Shown here: piece after piece, positions 1-9,162 of the stretch | Layout: each line of letters opens with the position of its first letter | Numbering within the stretch: position 1 is the first letter of the stretch | Notes under the pieces: generated by a model | What the model was told of the DNA's origin: nothing | Databases searched by the model: none | What the model saw: the letters and a program-made list of their open reading frames with translations, nothing else | Position numbers and translations under genes: made by a program | Origin: an uncultured Opitutia bacterium | GTDB lineage: Bacteria > Verrucomicrobiota > Verrucomicrobiia > Opitutales > Opitutaceae | Assembly (NCBI GenBank): GCA_903869665.1 | Contig: CAIPZZ010000089.1 | Location: 1-33,660 of the forward strand | DNA length: 33,660 bases | Reading direction: 5' to 3'

Positions 1-33
1 ACACTCTTTCCCTACACGACGCTCTTCCGATCT
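1..33 (+). other. Illumina TruSeq/PE adapter (Read 1 side), non-biological sequence at contig end
   Basis: Exact match to ACACTCTTTCCCTACACGACGCTCTTCCGATCT. Confidence 0.98.
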
Positions 34-249
34 CGCGCAGTTTTTGGAGCAGCCTACTGACGGGTTGCCCCCCCAAATTTCCCCTTGCCTTCCCGCCCCG
101 CCCCACCCCTTATCATGGCCCATCGTCAGAGCTACGTTAGGTGACAGCACTGGTGGGTCGTCAGTGGGAGGCAGCTCCCGGGATGATTTGAAACCCGATA
201 GTCGGGAACGGACTGGCAGCAGACGGCGAAAGACGAAAATCAACATCCC

Positions 250-648
250 ATGAGCAATTCCAAACTCTACGTTGGAAACCTCTCGTTCAAAACCACCGAG
301 GATGACATCCGCGCCGCCTTCGGCGCCTTCGGCTCTGTCGCCGATGTGTATGTCGCCTTCGACAAGATGACGGGCCGCCCGCGCGGTTTCGCCTTCGTTA
401 CCATGGGCACCCCCGAGGAAGCCAAGCTCGCGGCGGAGAAGATGAACGGCGTCGATCTCGGCGGCCGTCAGCTCACCGTCAATGAAGCCCGGCCCAAAGA
501 GGAGCGCGCCCCCGGCGGCTTCGGCGGCGGCGGCGGTGGTGGCTACCGTGGCGGCGGCGGTGGTGGCGGCGGCGGCTACCGTGGCGGTGGCGGCGGCGGC
601 GGCTATCGTGGCGACCGTGGCGGCGGCGGTGGCGGCGACCGCTACTGA
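250..648 (+). CDS. RRM-type RNA-binding protein with glycine-rich C-terminal tail
   Basis: KLYVGNLSF (RNP2) and RGFAFVTM (RNP1) motifs, then a Gly/Arg/Tyr low-complexity tail. Confidence 0.95.
   Translation: MSNSKLYVGNLSFKTTEDDIRAAFGAFGSVADVYVAFDKMTGRPRGFAFVTMGTPEEAKLAAEKMNGVDLGGRQLTVNEARPKEERAPGGFGGGGGGGYRGGGGGGGGGYRGGGGGGGYRGDRGGGGGGDRY
520..645 (+). repeat. GGC/GGT-rich low-complexity coding repeat (GGGGGYRG units)
   Basis: Repeated ggcggcggtggtggctaccgtggc units encoding the Gly-rich tail. Confidence 0.85.
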
Positions 649-673
649 GCACACTCCTATCGCAGTTTTTTCA

Positions 674-710
674 GGGACGAAGCTCCTCCGGGGCTTCGTC
701 CCTTTTGTTT
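674..710 (+). terminator. Rho-independent terminator after the RRM gene
   Basis: GGGACGAAGC-n9-GCTTCGTCCC stem followed by TTTTGTTTT. Confidence 0.85.
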
Positions 711-870
711 TCAACGGCTCCGCCGCCGGCCCGCCAAACTATTGCTGCCACCCGGCATTTCCCGCCCGACTCCGAGCTGCGCAGTCATTTTCGCCGACCC
801 GCTGATTTTTCGCGCCTTTTCGCGGCGGTTCCTCCATCCGTGCAGATCCGTGAAATCTGTGGTCAAAAAC

Positions 871-1476
871 TCCGTGGTTGATTCCGCTGCCGTCGAGACC
901 CATCTCGCCGCGCTCCGCGCGTGCGACCGCTGCCCGCGCATGCACAAGCCGGTCGTTGTCGGCCGCGCCGTCGCGTCGCGCATCCTCCTCGTCGGCCAGG
1001 CGCCCGGCGACAAGGAGCCCAAGCTCGGCCGGCCCTTTGCTTGGACCGCCGGCAAGACGCTCTTCAAATGGTTCCACGGCGCGCTCGGCTGGAGCGAGGA
1101 GGAGGTGCGCGACCGCGTTTATTTCGCCGCCGTGTGCCGTTGCTTCCCCGGCAAAAAGGATACCGGCGGCGACCGCGTGCCCGCGCCCGACGAGATCGCC
1201 AACTGCTCGGCGTGGCTCGACCGCGAGTTCGCGCTACTGCGCCCCGCGCTCGTGCTGCCCGTCGGCAAGCTCGCCATCGCGCAATTTCTCCCGACGGCCC
1301 CGCTGGCCGACACCATCGGGAAAAAGTTTCCCGTCACCCGCGCCGGCCACACCGCCGACTGCATCCCGCTCCCCCACCCCAGCGGCGCGTCCCCCTGGCA
1401 CCGGATGGAGCCGGGCAAGACCCTGCTCCAGCGCGCCCTCGCGCTGGTGGCCAAGCATCCCAACGTCGCGGCCTGA
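871..1476 (+). CDS. Uracil-DNA glycosylase family protein
   Basis: CDRC, GQAPGDKEPKLGRPF and C-terminal PHPSG motifs. Start ambiguous: in-frame GTG at 871 preferred over ATG at 742. Confidence 0.8.
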   Translation, partial: SVVDSAAVETHLAALRACDRCPRMHKPVVVGRAVASRILLVGQAPGDKEPKLGRPFAWTAGKTLFKWFHGALGWSEEEVRDRVYFAAVCRCFPGKKDTGGDRVPAPDEIANCSAWLDREFALLRPALVLPVGKLAIAQFLPTAPLADTIGKKFPVTRAGHTADCIPLPHPSGASPWHRMEPGKTLLQRALALVAKHPNVAA

Positions 1477-1879
1477 GTCGTGTCCCGCGGTTCGTCCGCC
1501 CGGCCGAGCTCCGCACCCGCGCAGAGTGGGAGCATCGGGTGGAATCTCGTTGGCGCGAAGCTCGCGGTGGCTGGGCAGTTCCTTCGCAAGTGACGGCCTC
1601 AGGTGGCGTCATTCGCGGGCATGCGAGTGCGGCAGAGCGTGCCGATGCCACCCTTCTGCCAGTCCTAACCACACGATCGCCCGTCCCACGTGGTCGCCCG
1701 CCACTAAGCCCCCGCGCAGATCTTCCCCTCCAGATCAGTTGTTGCTGCGATCGCGCACGCGACGATTTTTTGCCTCCCGCCTAAACTTTCGTTTCTGCAA
1801 CACGCTCGCGTCCGTCCACGGGCTTTTGCCGTTGCCCGACTCGTCCGGGATCGCAAAGGTGCGGCCATCCCCCTTCCCC

Positions 1880-3112
1880 ATGAATCGTCGCACCTTCATC
1901 AAATCTGCCGCGGCGGCGGCTACAGTTTCACTCCTCCGCCCTTCTCGCGCGTTTGCCGCGCTGCCCTCGGCCAAGATCACAAAGATTAGCTTTTACGAGG
2001 CGCCTAACGTGATGCCGCTGCAAATACCGCTGCTGCAAAGCAACATGGTCGTCGTCATCGAGACCGACGCCAACCTCACCGGCATCGGCGAGGGCGGCTC
2101 CCTTGACAGCCTGACGCCCTGCGCCGGCCGGCTCATCGGTAAAAACCCGTTTCAGATCGAGGCGCATTGGCAGGACATGTATCGCGCCTTTCATTACCCG
2201 CCGGGCCGCGAGCGGCTCCACGCGATGGGCGCGCTGGACCTCGCGCTCTGGGACCTCAAGGGCAAGGCCCTCGGCGTGCCCGTCTATGAGCTGCTCGGCG
2301 GCTCGATCCGCAACCACCTTGAGTGCTACACGACGACTTTCCGCGGTGGCGGCAACAATCTGCGCGACCGCGCCGCCGCCTGCATGGACGCCGGCTGGCG
2401 TCTCTTCCGCTTCGACGCCGCCAGCGTGCAGGGCACCAGCACCTACGACGCGCGCGAACGCATGAAGCAAGTGCAGGCCGACTGCCGCGCCGCCCGCGAG
2501 GGTGTGGGCCCGAAGGGCAACTTCATGGTGGATTTCCACCAACGCTTCACGCTGGCTGACGCCGCGCGCGGCTGCCGCTTGATCGAAGAGTTCGAGCCTT
2601 TCGTCGTCGAAGATCCGGTGGAGACCGACTCGTTTCTCCAGGACATCCCGAAGCTGCGCCACATGACCATCCTCCCGCTGGCCGCGGGCGAGGAATTGGG
2701 CGCGCGGTGGGATTTTCTTCCGCTCGTGGAGAATCACGACCTCGACTTCATCCGCTGCTCGCTGCCCAACACCGGCGGCATCACCGAGCTGATCCGCATC
2801 TGCGCCCTCTGCGAGACGCATGACGTCGGTATCATGCCGCACTTCACCGGCCCCATCGCGACCGCCGCCCAGATCCACGCGCTCGCGCCGTTCCCGCAGC
2901 CCGTCGTTTTCGAATACAACTACACCGGCCAGCCGATCACGTATTTGAACGAGTTCCTCACGTTCAAAGAAGGCAAAGTTTATACCAATGACCGCCCCGG
3001 CCTCGGGGTGTCCTTGAACATGGACCGGCTGAAACTCGTCGGCACGGTTGACCGCCCCGGGGGCAACCGGCCGACGTATTACCGGCCCGACGGTTCGCAG
3101 TTCACTTGGTGA
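1880..3112 (+). CDS. Mandelate racemase/muconate lactonizing enzyme-family protein (enolase superfamily) with Tat-like signal
   Basis: MNRRTFIKSAAAAATVSLL leader; GALDLALWDLKGKALGVPVYELLGG, FMVDFHQRF and VEDPVETD motifs. Confidence 0.88.
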   Translation: MNRRTFIKSAAAAATVSLLRPSRAFAALPSAKITKISFYEAPNVMPLQIPLLQSNMVVVIETDANLTGIGEGGSLDSLTPCAGRLIGKNPFQIEAHWQDMYRAFHYPPGRERLHAMGALDLALWDLKGKALGVPVYELLGGSIRNHLECYTTTFRGGGNNLRDRAAACMDAGWRLFRFDAASVQGTSTYDARERMKQVQADCRAAREGVGPKGNFMVDFHQRFTLADAARGCRLIEEFEPFVVEDPVETDSFLQDIPKLRHMTILPLAAGEELGARWDFLPLVENHDLDFIRCSLPNTGGITELIRICALCETHDVGIMPHFTGPIATAAQIHALAPFPQPVVFEYNYTGQPITYLNEFLTFKEGKVYTNDRPGLGVSLNMDRLKLVGTVDRPGGNRPTYYRPDGSQFTW

Positions 3113-3197
3113 TGGCCGCAGCCAAAGTGTCGGCGGCGACTGCGTTGCGTCACGTGGGCCGCCCGCTTGCGGCCGACGCGACAACAGGAAAGCCCCG

Positions 3198-3305
3198 CCA
3201 CTAAATAGTGGTGGCTGAGTTTGGATTTTGACGTCGGAGTTTATCTCCGACCCGTCGGGCGTAAAGCCCGACCTCCGGCGGCAACCCGCAAACTGAGCCA
3301 CTACC
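3198..3305. repeat. Composite palindromic repeat (outer inverted repeat enclosing two hairpins)
   Basis: TAGTGGTGGCTGAGTTTG / CAAACTGAGCCACTA outer arms; inside, TCGGAG...CTCCGA (3234-3251) and GTCGGGC-GTAAA-GCCCGAC (3255-3273). Confidence 0.75.
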
Positions 3306-3367
3306 CGCCAAAGTAACAAGTTGACCACCCAGGGTGCTCGATGCCTTGATTTCCCCTCACAACTCCC

Positions 3368-4060
3368 ATGAAAAAACTGTCTTCCATTATCCTCACCTGC
3401 TCGCTCGCCTCGCTGGCTATTGCCGCAGCCCCGACGCCTCCGGCAGCCGCCCCCGCCGCCCCAAAACCGGCTGCCGCGCCCGCCGTCGCCGCCCCTGCGG
3501 CGCCTGGCACCGGTGCTCCCGGCACCCCCGCCGTCAAGAAGGATGACAAGGCCGAGCCCAAGCCCGTTGCCAGCCTTGCCGCCAAAGATGCCAAGCTCAC
3601 CGCGCCCATGGTGCTCAAGGACGGCGTCATCACCCAACCTGACAACACCAGCCTCGCCGAGGGCGGCAAGGCGGTCTTCGAGTTCACCGTGCCGAAGGAC
3701 GGCGAATACGAGTTCTACGGCGTCGTGAGCGCCCCGGACGACGACCACAATTCCTTTTTTGTGAACGTGGACGTTGAGCCAAAAGAGGATCCGCTGATGA
3801 TCTGGGACATGACGCTGACGGACGGCGACAAGTTTGAGGATCAAGTCCTCAACTGGCGCGGCGACGGTTCCGCCGGCATGGATCAGTTTGACCCGAAAAC
3901 CTTCAAGCTCACCGCCGGCGCCCACAAACTCTACTTTACCGGCCGCGAGCCGGCCAAGCTGAAGAGCGTCACGGTCTTTCCGGCCACCCCTGCGACCCCG
4001 GCTGCACCTGCGACCCCCGCAGCGCCCGCTGCCCCTGCTGCGGCGGCTGCCGCCAAGTAA
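3368..4060 (+). CDS. Secreted Ala/Pro-rich protein with a C-terminal beta-rich, carbohydrate-binding-module-like domain
   Basis: N-terminal signal peptide, Pro/Ala linkers, FEFTVPKDGEYEFYGVV...FKLTAGAHKLYF pattern. Confidence 0.7.
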   Translation: MKKLSSIILTCSLASLAIAAAPTPPAAAPAAPKPAAAPAVAAPAAPGTGAPGTPAVKKDDKAEPKPVASLAAKDAKLTAPMVLKDGVITQPDNTSLAEGGKAVFEFTVPKDGEYEFYGVVSAPDDDHNSFFVNVDVEPKEDPLMIWDMTLTDGDKFEDQVLNWRGDGSAGMDQFDPKTFKLTAGAHKLYFTGREPAKLKSVTVFPATPATPAAPATPAAPAAPAAAAAAK

Positions 4061-4083
4061 ACCGACTCAAAATATAATCTTCA

Positions 4084-4112
4084 GCCCGCCGACTTATGCC
4101 GGCGGGCTTTTT
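4084..4112 (+). terminator. Rho-independent terminator
   Basis: AGCCCGCCG-acttatg-CCGGCGGGCT followed by TTTTTT. Confidence 0.8.
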
Positions 4113-4164
4113 TGTGCCGTCACGTAAAGGGGAAATTCTGGCCACTCCCCGGCCGGCAAGGCAC

Positions 4165-4491
4165 TCAGGCCTTCTTCACGAAGCAGGCCTTCAGCGCCAT
4201 CGGGCTGCCCTCAATCTTGCAGTCAATCTCGTGGTCACCGTCCACGAGGCGGATGCTTTTCACCTTTGTGCCGCCCTTCAGCACGCCCGAGCCGCCACGC
4301 AGCTTGAGATCCTTGATGAGGACGACTGAGTCGCCGTCGGCGAGGACGTTGCCGTGCGCGTCCTTCACCACGCGTGCCGCCTCCGGCGCAGTCTCCTTGG
4401 GCCATTCGTGGCCGCAGGTGGCGCACTCCCATTTGTCGGAGTGGCTGAGCACGTCTTCAAGGGTGCAGGCAGGGCAGGCAGGATTGGCCAT
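4165..4491 (-). CDS. PhnA/YjdM family zinc-ribbon protein
   Basis: CPAC...CATCGHEW zinc ribbon, then VKDAHGNVLADGDSVVLIKDLKLRGGSGVLKGGTKVKSIRLVDGDHEIDCK. Confidence 0.93.
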   Translation of the reverse strand: MANPACPACTLEDVLSHSDKWECATCGHEWPKETAPEAARVVKDAHGNVLADGDSVVLIKDLKLRGGSGVLKGGTKVKSIRLVDGDHEIDCKIEGSPMALKACFVKKA

Positions 4492-4756
4492 GGGAATACC
4501 ATCTCAGGCCGCGAGCGGAGACTTGTCGAGCGCGCGTCATATCACCCTTGGAAGGTTTGAGCAAAATTGACCCGGGCTCATTCCTCTCCCGCATCGCGCT
4601 GGAGTTTCAGATAAACCGACCGCTGACCGTCCGGTTGGCTGCTTTGATTTCGGGTGTTCGGTCATGCGACCCGACCGAATACAACGGACGAATTTAGGCG
4701 TGGCATTTGCCTTTTCGCTTTCGCTTTGTCCGTTGGCGCTCTCCAACTTCCACAAA

Positions 4757-5839
4757 ATGGCCCACGAATCGCTCTTCACTCCCGTCTCGCTCGGCGCTCT
4801 CGCGCTCTCCAACCGCATCGTCATGGCACCGCTCACGCGCTGCCGCGCCGACGCCAACCATGTGCCGACCGAGCTCATGGCGGAATACTACACCCAGCGC
4901 GCCGGTGCCGGGCTCATCATCGCCGAGGCGACCATGGTCCTCGAAGGCAACTCCGCGTTCGGCGGCCGCGAGCCCGGCCTCTACTCCGCCGCGCAAGTGG
5001 CCGGCTGGAAAACAGTCACCGACGCCGTCCACGCCCAAGGAGGCAAAATCATTGCCCAGCTCTGGCATGGCGGCCGGGCGTGCCACTCCTTGCTCAACCA
5101 TGGCGCGCAACCCGTCGCGCCCAGCCCCCTGCGGATTGAGAACGACGAGACGCACACCCCGCAGGGCAAGCAGCCCTACGAGATTCCGCGCGAGCTGCGC
5201 GACGACGAGCTGCCCGGCATCGTGGCCGGGTTTCGCCGCGCGGCGGAGAACGCCCGCACCGCCGGGTTCGACGGCGTCGAGGTGCATGGTGCCAATGGCT
5301 ACCTGCTCGACCAGTTTCTGCGCGACGGCAGCAACCGCCGCGCCGGTCCCTACGGCGGCCCACTCGCCCATCGCGCGCGGTTGCTGCTTGAGGTGGTGGA
5401 CGCCGTCGTGGCGGTGTGGGGCCCAGAGCGGGTGGGCGTGCGCATCTCGCCGCTCAATAGCTTCAATTTTATGCAGGACAGCGACCCCGTCGCGCTCACG
5501 CGGCACGTCGCCACCGAGCTCAACCGGCGCGGCCTCGCCTTCCTGGACCTCATGCGCGGCGATTTCTTCGGCGCGCAGCAGGGCGACGTTATCACCCCGG
5601 CGCGCGAGGCCTTCAAAGGGGCGCTGCTCCTCGGCATGGGCTACACGCCGGCCGAGGCGGCGCAGACGGTGGCGGGTGGCACCGCGGCTGCCGTGGTGTT
5701 CGGGCATCACTTCGTCAGTAATCCGGATTTGCCCGCACGAGTGCGCGCGGACATCGCACTGGTCGAGCCCGACGGCACCACGCTCTACAGTCCCGGCGCA
5801 CGCGGCTATACCGATTATCCGCGGGCGACGGCGGGTTGA
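4757..5839 (+). CDS. Alkene reductase / NADH:flavin oxidoreductase, old yellow enzyme family
   Basis: LFTPVSLGALALSNRIVMAPLTRCRAD, AQLWHGGRACHS and GVEVHGANGYLLDQFLRDGSN motifs. Confidence 0.93.
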   Translation: MAHESLFTPVSLGALALSNRIVMAPLTRCRADANHVPTELMAEYYTQRAGAGLIIAEATMVLEGNSAFGGREPGLYSAAQVAGWKTVTDAVHAQGGKIIAQLWHGGRACHSLLNHGAQPVAPSPLRIENDETHTPQGKQPYEIPRELRDDELPGIVAGFRRAAENARTAGFDGVEVHGANGYLLDQFLRDGSNRRAGPYGGPLAHRARLLLEVVDAVVAVWGPERVGVRISPLNSFNFMQDSDPVALTRHVATELNRRGLAFLDLMRGDFFGAQQGDVITPAREAFKGALLLGMGYTPAEAAQTVAGGTAAAVVFGHHFVSNPDLPARVRADIALVEPDGTTLYSPGARGYTDYPRATAG

Positions 5840-5900
5840 GCCGCGCGACCGCCCAAGCTGGCATCCGCCGCCGTGCCATGAGGCAGGCGGCGGTTTGGCT

Positions 5901-6440
5901 TCACGGCCCCGGCTGCGGCACGGGTTTGATTTTCGTGCGGTCGTAGCCCTGTTTCTCAATGAGGGTCAGCACGTGCTCGTAGTCCGCTGCGGACATCTGG
6001 CGGTCGCGCGCGAGGATCCATAGCAGGCCGCGACCGGGTGTGCCGACGACCGCCCAACGGTAATCGGGGTCGAGCTCCAGCACGAGATAGGTGGCGGAGA
6101 ACGGCCAGATGAAGCGCACCTTCCACTCGGCGTTCGTCGTGGTGTTGGTGACCCACGCGGAGCCGTGCCAGCTTACCTCAGGTGCGTCGAAGCCGCCCCG
6201 GCGAAATGTGAAAATATTGTCGAGCTTGCCGTCCGGCCGCTTCGCGTAGGTGTCGTAGCTCGCGACTTTTCCATTCTCCAAAAAATAGGGGATGTTCGCG
6301 ATCACGTTCCACCGCCCGAGGTAGCGATCTAGGTCCACATGCCCGACCGTGCGGAGTGGCGGCAGAGCCGGCGAGGAGCAGCCTGCGAGAGCACCGAGCG
6401 CCAACGCGCCGCAGGTGGAGAGGAGGGGAAATTTGAGCAC
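5901..6440 (-). CDS. Blc-type outer membrane lipocalin
   Basis: Lipobox GALAGC; VDLDRYLGRWNVIANIPYFLE and YRWAVVGTPGRGLLWILAR. Confidence 0.9.
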   Translation of the reverse strand: MLKFPLLSTCGALALGALAGCSSPALPPLRTVGHVDLDRYLGRWNVIANIPYFLENGKVASYDTYAKRPDGKLDNIFTFRRGGFDAPEVSWHGSAWVTNTTTNAEWKVRFIWPFSATYLVLELDPDYRWAVVGTPGRGLLWILARDRQMSAADYEHVLTLIEKQGYDRTKIKPVPQPGP

Positions 6441-6535
6441 GCCCTACTCAACCCGTTAAGCCGCGTAGCGCAAGTGCCCGACCCAAGCCAAAGCGGACAC
6501 TTTCCTGCTGGCGTTCTTCAGAGACCTTCAGACGT

Positions 6536-6592
6536 TTACTTCTTCTTGGCCTTGGCGTTCTTTCCGTCTTGGCGCCTTTGCGTTAAAATCTT
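6536..6592 (-). repeat. AACGCAAAGGCGCCAAG-type dispersed repeat forming the 3' end of the VOC CDS
   Basis: On the minus strand: ttttaacgcaaaggcgccaagacggaaagaacgccaaggccaagaagaag. Confidence 0.6.
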
Positions 6593-7069
6593 TCCGCCGC
6601 GCACCGCCGCCTCGATCTGGACGACATCAATCTTCTGCATCTCCATCATCGCCGCAAACGCTCGCTTCGCCACCTCGCCGCCCTTGCTCATCGCCACCGA
6701 CAGCGCGCGCGGGGTGATCTGCCACGAGAGGCCCCACTTGTCCTTGCACCAGCCGCACATGCTCTCGGTGCCGCCGTGGCCGACGATCGCGTTCCAGTAG
6801 CGGTCGGTCTCCGCCTGATCTTTGGTGGCGATCTGAAAGGAAAACGCCTCACTGTGCTTGAACATCGGGCCGCCGTTGATGCCGAGACACGGAATGCCCA
6901 GCACGGTGAACTCGACCGCGAGAACATCGCCCGCCTTGCCGCTGGGATAATCGCCCGGCGCCTTGGACAAGGCGGTCACTTTGCTGTTCGGAAACGTTTT
7001 CGTGTAAAAGCGCGCCGCTTCCTGCGCGTCCTTGTTGAACCAGAGGCAGATGGTGTTTTTCGGTTTCAT
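6536..7069 (-). CDS. PhnB-like VOC family protein
   Basis: MKPKNTICLWFNKDAQEAARFYTKTFPNSKV and DRYWNAIVGHGGTESMCGWCKDKWGLSWQITP. Confidence 0.88.
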   Translation of the reverse strand: MKPKNTICLWFNKDAQEAARFYTKTFPNSKVTALSKAPGDYPSGKAGDVLAVEFTVLGIPCLGINGGPMFKHSEAFSFQIATKDQAETDRYWNAIVGHGGTESMCGWCKDKWGLSWQITPRALSVAMSKGGEVAKRAFAAMMEMQKIDVVQIEAAVRGGKILTQRRQDGKNAKAKKK

Positions 7070-7075
7070 GTCGGG

Positions 7076-7507
7076 TTATTTTGCCGTGCAACCAAACATC
7101 CACTCAATCCCGAAGCGATCAATCAGGCTGCCCCAATAGCTGCCACCGGCCATTTCCGTCAGCGCCCACTCCACCTTGCCGCCTTTCTTTAACGCCGCAA
7201 ACAGCCGATCAGCCTTGGCGCGGGTGTCGGGCTCAAGGTTGATCGTGAGATTGTTTCCTTGGATGAGCTTGCCCATCGCTTCGGGGGCGTCGTTGCCCAT
7301 GATCACGAGGCCGCCGAGGATGGGCAGTGAGATGTTCATGACTAGCTTCTCCTGATCGGCCGGCAACGGCGGCTGGCCGGGCTGCGCTGGCAGGTCGCCG
7401 AAACGCACGATGGGGCCGACGAACTCGGTCTGGAACGCCGCCCGATAAAAGTGAAACGCTTCCTCGGCATTGCCGGCGAAGTGGAGATAGAGGGAGGTGC
7501 GAGCCAT
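7076..7507 (-). CDS. PhnB-like VOC family protein (adjacent paralog)
   Basis: LYLHFAGNAEEAFHFYRAAFQTEF and GGSYWGSLIDRFGIEWMFGC. Confidence 0.88.
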   Translation of the reverse strand: MARTSLYLHFAGNAEEAFHFYRAAFQTEFVGPIVRFGDLPAQPGQPPLPADQEKLVMNISLPILGGLVIMGNDAPEAMGKLIQGNNLTINLEPDTRAKADRLFAALKKGGKVEWALTEMAGGSYWGSLIDRFGIEWMFGCTAK

Positions 7508-7684
7508 GACGATTGAGGATAAGGCGGTTTGAGGAAGGTGTGGCTTGGACGGGAACTCCTTTTCAAGGAACCAAGGCCTCGCGTCCAGACTCGGGTGAGA
7601 GATTTTTCTCCTTGGGCTTCAGTCCAGATTCTAGGCATGATCCGGTCTGGCTTCTTCCCGAACGGAGAGGCCCGGCGTGGCGCG

Positions 7685-8635
7685 TTAGCGTGCCTTCGGC
7701 GCGGAGGGCAGAGGATGCGTCTCGGCCGGAACACTCTCCCGGTTTCCGGCCGGAGGCGCGGGGTCGTCGGGGGTCAGGGCAAGGCGGAAACCGAGCAGGC
7801 TTCCGCGGTAGGACGGCTCGATGCGATACCGATACGCCGAGCGGCACAGATCGGCCGAATGAAACCACGCCCCGCCGCGATACACGCGCTGGCTGCCGTT
7901 GGCGGGACCCGTGGGGTCGGTGACGGGCTCGGACGGATAATTGCCATACCAGTCGCGACACCATTCCCAAATATTGCCCTGCAGGTCGTAAAAGCCCCAG
8001 GCATTGGGCTGCTTGGCCGCGACGGGCTGCGGCTTCTCGTCACTGTTGCCGGAATACCAGGCGATGGCGTTGAGGTCGCCGGCGTAGCGGCCGGTCGTGC
8101 CGGCCCGACAGGCGTATTCGCGCTGGGCTTCGGTGGGCAAGGTGTAGCGGTAGCCGGCGGGCAGGCGGCCGGCCGCGCGCTCGCGCTCCGTGAGTTTACG
8201 GCCAAAGTCCATGGCCTCGTCCCACGATACGGTCTCCACCGGCAGGTCCGGGCTCTGGTCCTTGAACCGCGACGGGTTGGTGCCCATCAATCGCTGGTAT
8301 TGCCCCTGCGTGACCGGGGTGCGGCCGAGCCAGAACGGCCGGGTCAGCGTGACCGTATGCTCGATCTCGTCGTCGCGCCGACCGGACTCCGAATACGGGC
8401 TGCCCATCGTGAACTTGCCCGCCTTGACTGGAAGGAGGATCAGCCCGAAATCCGGGATCGTGTGTGGCTGGCCGGCTTGCGGAACACTGGCCGCGACCGG
8501 CGGAGGCGCGGGGGAGGTCTCGCTCGCCGCTACCGCGCGCCGCCCGCCGTCGAGCGCGGCCAACATGGCGACGAGCGGGAGCAGGCGGACATACCACCCG
8601 GAACGGCACGGAGTCGGTGAAGTGAGTCGGGGCAT
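7685..8635 (-). CDS. SUMF1/FGE-sulfatase-domain protein, secreted or anchored
   Basis: KAGKFTMGSP, PVTQGQYQRLMGTNPS, LPTEAQREYACRAGT, YDLQGNIWEWCRDW, RVYRGGAWF, LLGFRLA. Confidence 0.9.
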   Translation of the reverse strand: MPRLTSPTPCRSGWYVRLLPLVAMLAALDGGRRAVAASETSPAPPPVAASVPQAGQPHTIPDFGLILLPVKAGKFTMGSPYSESGRRDDEIEHTVTLTRPFWLGRTPVTQGQYQRLMGTNPSRFKDQSPDLPVETVSWDEAMDFGRKLTERERAAGRLPAGYRYTLPTEAQREYACRAGTTGRYAGDLNAIAWYSGNSDEKPQPVAAKQPNAWGFYDLQGNIWEWCRDWYGNYPSEPVTDPTGPANGSQRVYRGGAWFHSADLCRSAYRYRIEPSYRGSLLGFRLALTPDDPAPPAGNRESVPAETHPLPSAPKAR

Positions 8636-8730
8636 GGGAGTCCCCACAGTTTCACGTCCAGCCCACCGGCCGGGAAAGCAAAAAACCTGCGCGGATTTTG
8701 CCGGCCCGGACGGCAGACCGACTGTCCGGA

Positions 8731-9162
8731 TCAGGGCTTGATCGGGTCGCCCATCGCGGAGCTCTCCTTCTCGCGGGCGTCGAGTTTGAAGACCATGAAC
8801 TTCGGGTTGTCCTTCGTGTAGGGCGTCCACTTGCCGGCGCTCTTGCCGTTCGGATCGCCGTATTTGGCGAAGTTCGACCACGCAGTCAGTTCCACTTCCG
8901 CCAGCTCCCAGTCACCGGGAGTCATGGGGCGCCAGCAGTGCTTCAGCGATTTAAAGACATACCACAGGTCGGAAGAGTGAAAGGCGCCCTTGAGCACATT
9001 GTCGCGGCCATCGGTCGGCAGCGGGCGGGCGAACTCGTAGGTGTAGGCTTTGCCGCCGAATTTTTCCCGGTTCAGACCGAACTCCGCGATGCCGGCGGAC
9101 ATGTTGCCCAGATTATTCAGGTTGTAGCCAATCAAATACGGCAGCCGAGTGCGTGAAGACAA
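8731..9162 (-). pseudogene. C-terminal fragment of a carboxylesterase/lipase (type B) family protein
   Basis: GAFHSSDLWYVFKSLKHCWRPMTPGDWELAEVELTAWSNFAKYGDPNG matches the family C-terminus; the N-terminal region with the GxSxG nucleophile is absent upstream. Confidence 0.7.

Noticed and set aside
44-253. 69-aa ORF before the RRM gene
   Set aside because: No motifs, Pro-rich, adjacent to adapter-contaminated sequence.
878-1879. N-terminal extension of the 744-aa ORF joining the UDG region to the enolase-superfamily gene
   Set aside because: The Tat-like leader MNRRTFIKSAAA at 1880 is the obvious start; upstream residues are Ser/Arg/Pro noise overlapping UDG in another frame.
1928-3925. 665-aa minus-strand ORF opposite the enolase-superfamily and secreted-protein genes
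   Set aside because: Mirror ORF of high-GC codon bias; repetitive Arg/Gly/Ala/Val composition, no domain motifs, while the plus strand encodes recognisable proteins.
4084-4112. Dispersed-repeat interpretation of the hairpin after the secreted-protein gene
   Set aside because: A GC stem directly followed by a T run after a stop codon is better explained as an intrinsic terminator.
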